The notes beneath the pieces are model-generated. The model worked only from the letters and a program-made list of their open reading frames with translations. It made no database searches and was not told the DNA's origin. DNA of 64,000 bases, from contig JALJCS010000053.1 of the NCBI GenBank assembly GCA_023055355.1, forward strand, positions 2,180,501-2,244,500, read 5' to 3'. Shown here in pieces: positions 34,891 through 44,500 of the stretch (positions are counted from its first letter, which is position 1; every line of letters starts with the position of its first letter). The position numbers and the translations under genes are program-made. The stretch is from Agelaius tricolor. Lineage: Eukaryota; Chordata; Aves; Passeriformes; Icteridae.

Positions 34891-35999
34891 CCTCACAGTT
34901 CTTTTTTTTTTTTGTGTAAACTTTACAGTATCTTTCACCCATCTGTGTTGTTTTGTCATCCTTGCAAAGATTGAGTCACAAAGTGTTGGAGCTGGTGAGC
35001 TTGGGAAACTCTGAGGATATCAAAGGGAAATAACCCAACAGTGGCACAGCTGGAGAGGTTAATCCTGCCAACAGAAGTCTGGCAGACACTAAAACATTTG
35101 GGAGATGTACACAGCAAGCAGTGCTGGGGAATCAGGCCACAGATAAACAACACTACCTTCAGAAGCATCTCATGTGTCTGGAGAACCATCGCTGGTGAGA
35201 TGAGGCTGCTGAGCACTGTTAGGGCTGCACACGTTGAGTCAGGGCTGTGCAAAGTCTGTCCTTACAAATCACCTTTACGGTGGCGTTTTCCACAATAATT
35301 AACACAAAGCATGCATAAGGGTGTCTTAGCCTACCCGTTGTGTAGCTTGAGTAATGAGGCTGATGTTGCAGACACACGGTTTGACCTTCGGCACATTGCT
35401 GTGTTCCTGTTAAAGGTGTCAGCTTTGTTAGCAAAAGCACAGTCAGATGGTCATGAAAAAAAGGCATAAATGGCAAAACCAGCAGGCCTAAGGTTATGTA
35501 AGAGTATTTACCTGGCTACGTGCTACACCAATCAACTCACGAGACCTTGGAGCAGCCCCCTAAACAGCCAGGGTGAGGCGACCCAGAGGACTCCATGTCT
35601 TCTCAGGGTCACTTCTCTCTGCTGGCTGCCCCTCCTGGCCACTGGAATTTGCTGCTCCTGCCAACAAATACAGGGAAAACAGGAAAAATCACCACCCTGT
35701 AACCACCTCCTCATGGCCTCTGAGTTAGCAACCAGTGTGTCACACAGACAATAAATAAACAGCCAAAATCCTTCATGTGGATCCAGTCACTGCATAATTA
35801 AGGCTTGCATCTCTCCTGACAGGGAACAAAGAGCAAGTGATTTGCCAAAAACACTCCAGGGGCTGATGCTAGTCTCAGGAGTAACACCTCTTTCCTGCTC
35901 CAGCTGTGGAGGAATCAGGTCTCCATACACCTGAGTTCCCAGAAACCTCTGCTCCTGATGAGCAGCATCCTACTGATACTCTGATCGAAGATCAATCTC
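34891..35999. other. Intergenic ALDOB-MRPL50, left part
   Basis: No coding exon seen. In human the zinc-finger gene ZNF189 lies between ALDOB and MRPL50; no C2H2 finger pattern (CxxC...HxxxH repeats) occurs here on either strand. Confidence 0.6.
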
Positions 36000-36312
36000 A
36001 GAATCATTTGCATTAAAAATGACCTGAAAAATCATATTTTTCAACCCATCTAGTTCCAACCTCTCTGCCATGGGCAGGGACAGCCTCCACTAGACCAGGT
36101 TGCTCTAAGCCCTGTCCAAACCTGGCCTTGAATATTTCCAGGGATGGGACATTCCCAGCTTCTCTGGGCAACCTGTGTTAAGGCCTCACTGCCTTCACAG
36201 TGAAAAATTTATTCCAAATATCTACTCTTCCCTTTTTTAGTTTAAAACTGTCCCCCCTTATCCTGTATCTGTCTGCGTAGAAAGTCTCTCTCCCTCTTTT
36301 TTATAAGCCACC
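36000..36312 (-). mobile_element. CR1 LINE, 3' end about 0.31 kb
   Basis: Clear reverse-complement CR1: TCTAGTTCCAACCTCTCTGC, CCATGGGCAGGGACAGCC, CTAGACCAGGTTGCTCTAAG, CCTGGCCTTGAATATTTCCA and TCTCTGGGCAACCTGTG follow one another in family order. The 3' tail is at about 36000. Confidence 0.95.
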
Positions 36313-36949
36313 ATCAGCACCAAGATGACCAAAATTTTCCCCTATTTATATACACAGTAAAAGGAATTAATATTCATTGACTTCAATTTATCTAGTTTTC
36401 ATAATAATTAGTATTCTGTCTGCTGTCATTTAAGGAGCCTCTTGCTTCCCATGCTAATTAGGCTGCATGCTCAGTCTTTCTTTTCAGTCAGTGGTTTCTT
36501 AAATTGGTGGCAGTGAATTGATGGCCTTGATCTGCCCCTGCTGGAATGGCCTTTTACTCTGCCAGAACTGATTCAGCACAGTTCCTGTGTTGGCTTTATC
36601 AGTTAGTTCCTTTTCTCGAGGGTTCTGCCAAATGCCCTTGTGTCCATAAATTCTGCGTTCTTTGTGTCCACCATGAGTGGTGCATCCTTCTTCCCAAGCC
36701 TTGCTGACCTGCCCTTTGTCTGAGGCCACTGAAGCCTGTCAAGCCCTAAACCTCAACAAGGCAGTTCAGCCAAGAAGTCACCTGCCTTTCCAAGGCCTGA
36801 CCATCACTTCCAGCTTGTGGGCTAGTTTCTGTTACAGGGACAAAATCTCCCTGCTTGTCGATTAGGCCTGAAAGCACACAAAGACCAAACATCAAAGAAC
36901 GCCTTTTCCTAAGGAAATTTCCACACATTGAGTTTCCCAGCGAGGGGGC
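36313..36949. other. Intergenic upstream of MRPL50
   Basis: No gene recognised. Composition changes from AT-rich to CpG-rich near 36.95 kb. Confidence 0.5.
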
Positions 36950-37050
36950 TGGCTTGAGGGTACGGACTACATTTCCCATGAGGCTCTGCGGGGCGCGACA
37001 GAAATGCGTCACTCGCGGTGGCCGAGGAAGGAGCGTGGCGCGCCCCCAGC
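36950..37050 (+). promoter_or_regulatory. MRPL50 CpG-rich promoter with ZNF143-type motif
   Basis: ACTACATTTCCCATGAGGC at 36966-36984 closely matches the ACTACAnnTCCCAGnATGC element bound by ZNF143 and THAP11, common at housekeeping and nuclear-encoded mitochondrial genes. TGCGTCA at 37005-37011 is a CRE/ATF-like site. There is no TATA box. CpG density is high up to the first exon. The start codon context CAGCATGGCGGC also resembles a YY1 site. Confidence 0.7.
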
Positions 37051-37130
37051 ATGGCGGCGCTGCTGGTGGCGGCGCGGCAGAGACCGGGGCTCGGCTCTGC
37101 GGGGCTCAGGGCGCTGTGGGGCGGCCGCAG
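37051..37130 (+). CDS. MRPL50: MRPL50 exon 1 (mitochondrial targeting part)
   Basis: 80 nt, 26 codons plus two bases, ending GGCCGCAG|GTACCC. It encodes most of the presumed presequence. Confidence 0.88.
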
Positions 37131-38272
37131 GTACCCGCAGGGCACAGGGTGGCTTCCGGGGGTGGCTTCTGGCCTTCTGGGCCTGCACCGGGCCGTTGCT
37201 CTGTGGAGGTCATTTAGCCCAGCACCGCCTGAGCAAAGCCCTCAGGGTTTGTCCATAGCTTTGGAATGTCCTTAGGGAAGGAGACTCCACAGGTTCTCTG
37301 GGCAAGCTGCGCCCACCGAGGTGCACTGCTGGTGGGGGTGCAGTGGTGCAGGGCTGGAGCCTTTAGAACTCTTACTGCTTTTGTTAGGAGTGGGAAGAGA
37401 GGGATTTCGCGGGAATGAAAAACAGTTCCTCTGTAACATTTTGCGTGAAACCACGCATGGATTGTTGACTAGATTGGGGTATATGAGAAGGCAAAAGTTT
37501 TTACTTAAAAAGTAGTAATGATTTTTTTACATATGGGCACTGATTTGCTTTTGTAGTAGTGGTTATTTTCTGGTGTGCTTTTTATTCACAGCTGATTAGA
37601 AAATGGAGCTGTAACAGAAAAAAAACCCCCTAATCTTGTTAAAATGCTGTTTTCACTCAGATCCATGATAGAAGGTGGGTGGGTGATTGCTCTGCGGAGG
37701 CAGCCTGTGTGGGGAGCAGCACTTGGGGAAGGCCTGTGCACTTCTGGCCAACAGACCTGATGAGTCCATGGGATGTGCGGAGTGTCTGGATTGAGTGGTT
37801 TAAAACACCACGAATACAAAAATGCTCTGACTTTGTCTTGAGTAGCCAGAGGCTGAAAAGGTGTTCTGGTGCTAACAGGAAGGAGGAAAGAGCAGTGGAA
37901 GCAGACGGAGCAGTTCCTGAGAAGGAGAGGAGCGAGCCCAGCCTGATCCAGCCCCCGCCTCGCAGCCGGAGCTACGTCCCGCCCGAGGACCTGCAGAGCT
38001 GCCTCGAGTCCCACGTCAGGGAGGTCTTCGGGCCCTCTGTTCCCGAGGACTGGCAGCAGGCTCCGCTGCAGGATAAGCGGCTGAAGCACCGCCTGCTGGC
38101 CCGGCTGGCGGCGGAGCTGGGACACGCCGTCCCCAACTCGCAGCTGCACTGCATGCGCCGTGCCGGGGACGTGCTGGGCTTCTACCGCACCCCCGTGAGG
38201 GACGGCAGCAAGATCGATGAACTCGCGGCCGCAAAGCTGCCCTCGAACCTGAAAATCATCTGGCAGCAGTGA
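37051..38272 (+). CDS. MRPL50: Mitochondrial large ribosomal subunit protein mL50 (2 exons)
   Basis: Joined 37051-37130 and 37879-38272 give 474 nt, 157 residues (human 158). The protein is a component of the 39S subunit of the mitochondrial ribosome. The N terminus [15 protein letters not shown] is Arg/Ala-rich without acids, as expected for a mitochondrial import signal. The second exon has the conserved [12 protein letters not shown] (human RSRAYTPPEDLQ), [19 protein letters not shown] and the C-terminal NLKIIWQQ. The exon 2 acceptor was chosen as GCTAACAG|G because it restores frame with exon 1 and gives R-KEER, matching human RKEKE; an in-frame alternative at 37861 has a poor pyrimidine tract. 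The 271-codon frame on the opposite strand is a shadow without an ATG start. Confidence 0.94.
37879..38272 (+). CDS. MRPL50: MRPL50 exon 2 (conserved body)
   Basis: 394 nt to the TGA at 38270-38272, preceded by the intron 37131-37878. GC-rich and clearly homologous to human mL50 from PPEDLQ onward. Start base inferred from frame and homology. Confidence 0.92.
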
Positions 38273-39660
38273 GTCCGCCTGCGCAGCATCCCTGTGTCTG
38301 GCTGGTGCTGCAGGGCAGCAGCAGAGCCCTCTGACTGGGGTGAGATCTGTGAATTTCAGTTCACTGAAATCACTCAGTAATAGTGAAGTCTCCAACAGCA
38401 CTGTAAAATCAACTGCTGTCGAGGCATCTTGTTGAATTCTCCAGTGTCTGTTAAGGGCCCTGTTTTTTAAGTTCTTTGGGTGTTAGTTTTCCTTCCAATC
38501 TAAGTGATGATGCAGGTCTGCTTTTATTCAGAGGAGGTAACCAGTGAAGTCAGGAGGACAAGAAAATAAGCAGTCTGAGAAATGCATAGTACTTTATGAG
38601 TGTTTTCTATAAAACAAGTTGTTTACAATGAGGTTGAGAGTCTGTGTGATCTTTCTGGGAATAGTCCAGAAATGTCCTGGTTATACCTCTCCAAGCCTTG
38701 AACCCTTGCTCCCCTGTTTTTTTTCAGTGTGCAGGTGCATGAAGCACACTCAGGCACTGCCGCTTTTGTGTGTTACAGTGCTCAGTTTCTTAACTGAGGA
38801 AACTTCTGAATGTTGCTTTCTTTTCAAAAGCTCTGAAGAAATTTAAGAAATGCTTTCTTTTCTCCTTTTGACTCTTGGAGAATTACAGAATAGTGTACGT
38901 GTGCACCTACGTGTTCCTCTACGGGGTGAACTGGGGTGAGTGCCCTGGGGATGTTTCACTGATCACCGTGGAAGGCTGAATGTTCACAAATCCCTCCCCT
39001 GTAGCTTATGGGAAGGCACAGTGTGACAAATGGCTAACTCTGTCATCTTGTTGGCTTCAGAGGCTGTTCGGGAGCAGTGAATTGGAAGTTACTTTTTCAT
39101 GAAATTATCTCCTTCCATCAAAACCAGAGATAGCTGCACCTCCTTCCTTCATCTTTAACACTGTCTGAGAAAACACTTCCAGTTGTAGCTGCACTTTGTG
39201 CTCATTCCCCTTTCTGTGTCTCTCCCAGGATGTGACTTTGATAGCTCATGTAATGTGATCAGAACAGAGTGAAAAACTGGATTGGGAATTGGGACAGGCA
39301 AGAAAGGAGTTCACAGCAGCTTGCCTCGTGTTTTGCTGTGTCTGAGTTGAGTTAAATTGCCTTTTCCCTGGTCTCAGACATACCAGTCCCTTGGAGGTGC
39401 AGGCCTCGTGCTTCCATCAGCGCAGGAAGTACAAGGGAAGAGGATCACATGTGGGTGTTTGAGATGCAAAACATTTAACTGCTTGTAACAAACTGAAGAA
39501 GCAGAAATCTGAAATGACATCAAAGTCTTACACACAGCACCTGTGCCATGGAAGGGCAAGACTTCTAGATGCTTAATCACTTTATCCCTGGGCTTTTAAA
39601 AGTTTGTCACTTCAGTTGAATTGAATTATAAATAAATAAATAGAAGCCCTGCCCTTTTGT
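38273..39660 (+). other. MRPL50 3' UTR and downstream, candidate poly(A) signal
   Basis: The first canonical signals after the stop are the overlapping AATAAATAAA at 39631-39640. If used, the 3' UTR would be about 1.4 kb. An unexplained exon-like segment lies at 38889-38935 (see findings). No BAAT-like coding sequence is present. Confidence 0.4.
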
Positions 39661-41000
39661 TTTAGGCCAGAGCAGTAGTGAAGATCAGAAGAAAGTGTGA
39701 AAAAGCCAGCTTGGGAGGGTATTTCTTATTAAAATGACTCAGAACAGATTGTTCCCTTTGGAATTCTGATTACAGCTGCAGTGAGGAACCCAGAACACTT
39801 AGCAAAGGCTCCTCATGGCCTCAGAAAGCGTGGCCCCAGTCGGATCCTTATATTCCTAAACCAGAAGCAGACATCAGTAGAGTCAGGAGAAGGAAGAAAC
39901 ACCACATGACCAGACACAGACATTCCAGGTTTTCTTTGTGTCCTAGGCAAATGAAAGACTGGCTCATGTTTGCTTTTTTAATAATTTTTTTTTTGCTTCT
40001 GTTTTGGAAAAAATATACAAAAAAAAAAAAAGCCAAGAAGAACCAACATGGAAATGTGAGGTAAACATTCCAGTAAAAGTACAGAGGCTCCATTCTTTAA
40101 AGGAGACACACAGCAGTTATCACCATGCTAGAAGAATGAGATGCAGGAAAATCCTAGAAACAGTGAAAAATCATTTAATGAAGCCTTTGCCCTAGTTCTA
40201 ACCATTGTAAATGGGCTTTTTTGTTGTTCTTCCCATCCCCAAACCACACTTAGTTGTCTTTATAATGCTTAGACAAGTTGTTAAATTGTAATATAGCAGT
40301 TTTTATATAAATTCTGTATGGCAGAATTTCCAAAAAAAAAATGCAGACTGCTACTACAGACTCAGCTTCTTTCTTTCTGTCTGTCTTTCTTTCTTTCTGT
40401 CTTTTCTTGTCTTTCCTTTTTTTTTTTTTTCTTGGCTTGTCAAAGCCCCTTAGGAAAAGAAACATATTTTGGGCAGCAAAACTGGCTTCTTGGCTATGCC
40501 AATTTAAGTGCCAAGGAATGCCACCCTGGTGAAGGAGTGGTGCCACTTTTCCTTTGCACCAGTGTCACTAGTTACCCCACAAATCTATGATGAAATGATG
40601 CAACACTTAAAGCTCAGCCTCAGCCCCGCAGTGGTGGCTGTATATCCCCATAGTCAATTCCTGAAGCCAGGTTTCACTGGGAGCTTTAGCTGGGCCTCGG
40701 GGAGGAATGAGGATCTAGGGAGATGATATAGTCAGCTCACATGCTATCAGCTACTATGATAAATTTTGACGTCCAGTCTGTCTATACTGCAGACTGAGGA
40801 TGTTGTTTTAGTCATTCTTCAATAACTGGCACAATCACCCACACCAGAACAATCAGGCTTTGATTCAGTGAGGTGCTTAAGGACATGCTTCTAGTCTGGG
40901 AACTGGGTGGGAACTGAAGTCCATTAACTCCCAGGGAACACTTAAGTAGCTCACTGGATCAAGGATGGATTTTTGTTTCTTGTTGCTAGTATTCAGGTTA
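39661..41000. other. Gap between convergent MRPL50 and PLPPR1
   Basis: Contains A-rich tracts near 40020 and the pyrimidine microsatellite at 40368. ATTAAA on the minus strand (TTTAAT at 41020-41025) is a candidate end for PLPPR1. No gene recognised. Confidence 0.45.
40368..40436. repeat. (TTTC)n/(TCTG)n polypyrimidine microsatellite
   Basis: TTTC and TCTG tetramers followed by a T run. Pure pyrimidine apart from scattered G. Confidence 0.9.
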
Positions 41001-41483
41001 GATTCCTGATCACTGTTATTTTAATGTGAATTAAATGTATGCAATTACTTCAGATCCATGCTGAGTTTACTCAGATGAGAATCTGACCCAGCACTTCTTA
41101 TGGTAAGAAAAGGTAAAAGTGAACTTTTTTCCCCCCAAGATATATAAATTCAAAACTGAGAAGAAAAGAAATTGTGTACAAATATCACATAACAACATCA
41201 ACAATTCCATAGATGTAGTTCCTCAGTGCACACTTTAAACAAGAAAAGGGTTTTTTTTGTTCTTTTTCTGTTTTGCTTTTAAAGTCTGGCATAATAATAT
41301 TAAAGCTGACAAAAAATCAGGGCAAGCTACATCACTTCCTCATACAAAAAAAGTACAAAACATTAGCCTCTAACTAGACATAACATAATACTGGTCATCA
41401 CAGTTAGACATTTAGTAACTGTGTGTTTTGGAGTATTTTACTGGAGGGTAGTAAAAAATAGCTTCGTCTGCTGATCTTCCATC
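41001..41483 (-). other. Start of the PLPPR1 3' UTR
   Basis: Sequence directly after the PLPPR1 stop codon on the minus strand, with AT-rich, unique-looking sequence. Only a variant signal (ATTAAA at 41020-41025, minus) was found, so the true end may lie further left. Confidence 0.45.
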
Positions 41484-41516
41484 TCAGGTCACTTCAGTCA
41501 TAGAGGCAGAGTGATT
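41484..41516 (-). CDS. PLPPR1: PLPPR1 terminal coding exon
   Basis: Only 33 nt of coding: NHSASMTEVT plus stop (TGA at 41486-41484), preceded by the acceptor TCTGCAG. Identified by exact match to the known PLPPR1 C terminus. Confidence 0.93.
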   Translation of the reverse strand, partial: NHSASMTEVT

Positions 41517-44500
41517 CTGCAGAGAGGAAAAGGCAAACACATGAATGTTTGTATACAGCAGTCTGGCACTGACATACCCTACTAGTGTGGAAAAACCCTC
41601 ACTCACTAGAAAAAGCAGTGGGAAAAAACCTCACTCATTACACCTGCACTGTAGATGTATGGTCAATAATTATAATTTAAGAAAATTACCTTGTTGATTT
41701 CTGGTGGACACCAACAGTTAAAGTTCAGTCCCTACCTGCACTTGACAGTCCAGTAGCTATAAACAGCTGACTGGACAAAATGTTTCTCACAGGTCATGAA
41801 TATTTTCACCTGCTCAGCCCTACACAACACAATGTGGATATATAAGTAGCACTTGGTTTCTGAACTATAAACCCATCAAGAGAACATTTAATGCACACAG
41901 TTCTGCAGATTTAGTGGAAAGTCTTCCAGTAAATCTTTGCCTAATCAAAATTGACTCTTCAATTAAGCAAAGTATTTCCAGACATTAGCAACAGTATTTT
42001 TCCCATTTTTTAAAATTCCTCTATTCAGTTTATTTCACAAAGAGTTTAACAAAAGTCACTATTGATCTTGCCCCACACCATGTGTGACAGGCCATCTAAT
42101 AAAGGAAGTACAGTTTAAAGACCAAATAAATTACACCAGTGTATTTCAGATAACTCATCAACTACAGTTTATCCTTGTTCCCAGAATTTCTGGCAGCTTC
42201 CATTTTCTTGTCTGTTTTCAAAGGACTGGGTAAGATGCAGTTATGTTAACACAAGCCATTTAAATTTAGTAGTTTTAACAGAAATACTGTCAATGTTGAT
42301 ATTCCCACTATTTTTTTGCAGGCTTGAAAGAATGCTAATAATTTTTCTTCTGATGAATTAGAGATAGAAAAAAGTATACTATTTCTTCCTATTCTAGAAG
42401 ATACTGAACAGTAATAAAGATAAAAAACCTAATCTCTGTAATATTTTTGAGGACAGAGTAGTTTATCTTCAGGAAAGAGTAAATCCTTCACACATCCCAA
42501 AAAGTTTTCTGGAATGTAAATAGGCAGAATTATTTTTACTTTTCTCCCAGTTTTCTATTCTCCTAAGCAAAAGTTTGTGAGGCATGTGAAATCCTACTTC
42601 TTTAGCTCTGGACATGTATGGGGGCAGAAAATCTACAGTGTTTGATAGTTTCAGGGATAAATGCCTCAAAACAAAGTCTGCTGTGATGCAGATTCCCTCT
42701 GTTCAATGGGCTTGAAATGAGGCATATGTGGTCAGGTAAAAAACTACTTTTTTACTTTGATGCAAGAGAATATATCGTTGGTGATGGTCTGGATAGGAGA
42801 TTTACAGTACCTGTGCACTCAGTGTCTCCAGAGGACTTTCCACCCTGGGAAAAGCCATTAGTGGCATTCCTCGTGGGTCTTCAGGCTTCGGTTTAGAAGG
42901 AGCTGCATGACTGCCCTTAAAGTTATGGACAACACATATCCCCTGTGCAATGCAGGAAAAAAACAGAGTGTGTCAGTGTGTTCCCTCCCCAGGAAAAACC
43001 TGGAGGGGGAATGAATTACCACTTGGGGCACAACTGAAAGAATTTAACCTGGGTTTGGGTTCAAGGCATCATCTGTGTCAGACTTGGGCTGCAGTGTGGT
43101 CACTGGCATGGCTGGGCATGGTGGATTGCCTCGGTGATGGACCGTTCTCAGCCTTTTTACATTTCACACTGGCCACAGCAGACACCCCCATGTATGCCTT
43201 ATCTTCCCAGAACCACAGACTACCCAAATGATGCCCTTTACTAGCCAAATACTCCCTTCAGACTCTGACTTTGTCATTTCCAAACAGTGAACACAACTCT
43301 GTGGATGGTTGAACCTCCCTCACATCTGGATGACACCATTTAGCACCATTCCTGCATGCTTCCAGCACCACTGCTGTGGTGTTTAACCCACAAATCCTTC
43401 CCTTAATGCATGACCAGACTCAACAGCACCCACATGGTGATGGTGATGCCAGTAAAAGAGCAACCATGCACAGCAGCGGGTAGCTTGAGGACATGGAAAA
43501 AAGAAGGTACACAGGAGGTGACATGTTTGCTGGTGGAGTGATTTCTTGCTGGCTGTTCCCCTTCACTGCCATAGACCCGAGCAAGAAGCAGGCTGCAGCC
43601 TGGGTGGGTCCTGTGCCAGCAGGATCTGTGCCAGGGATCTGACAGCATCCCTCTGGGGAGACCCCTTCCACCACTCTGAAATTCAGCTTGTGACACCTGC
43701 AGGGTGCCAGAAGGTCTGCAAGGTCAAAATACAGCTGGGGACAGGCTGTCACTGCCACCAACAGGTATTGGGAACACAGACACTGTCCTGGCCTGATGGA
43801 TGGGGCAGCTGCCTCTTAAATTGCATGGGTGAGATTTAAACTGCCCTTCCCAGCAGGAACCAGACAAATTATTCACATTAAAGTCAAGGAGATTCAGGTC
43901 AGAGGCTGTAGACATCTTTTTATCTGAAATGAGCACAGGAATAAATGACGCTTGAAGGTTTGTTGATGCTTTTCAAGTACAGAATAGAAAAAAAAATCAG
44001 TGACAGGACAATCGAGATTTAAGGGATCTTTGAAACCTAATCCCTCCTGATTACAGGGATAAAGTGTCTGTTGCTATACAGTGAATAGTTTTGAAGCATA
44101 TTTTGATTAAATGGAACCAGGCACATTTCTTGGTAATAGTGAGAGTGACCTGGACTGCTTGCTGTGTGAGTAAATCCTCAGCAAGAGACCTCTCACCAAA
44201 CAAAACATTTAAACCACACAGCCCACAGGAGAGCCAGTTACACTCAGAGTCTGGAGAGATGCTCTTCCTAGATTCTGTGGGAAGGAATATATTCTTTGAT
44301 ATACTTTAGTATGTTTGTGAGGGGGCAACAATTTCAGCTTGTCTCTAAAAGCTGCACAGGGAGGTAGTTTTATCTCCAAGGAAATTTATCCTGACCTTCC
44401 CTTCTATTGCACTTCTTTTATGGTCTGAAACAAAATGGAGAACCAGGATCACAGCTCAGAGCCCCAGAAACACCCTGTACCTCACATTTTTGCCAAATTC

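Noticed and set aside
37586..38401. 271-codon frame antisense to MRPL50
   Set aside because: Begins at a non-ATG codon and mirrors the GC-rich MRPL50 exon; the + strand has clear homology.
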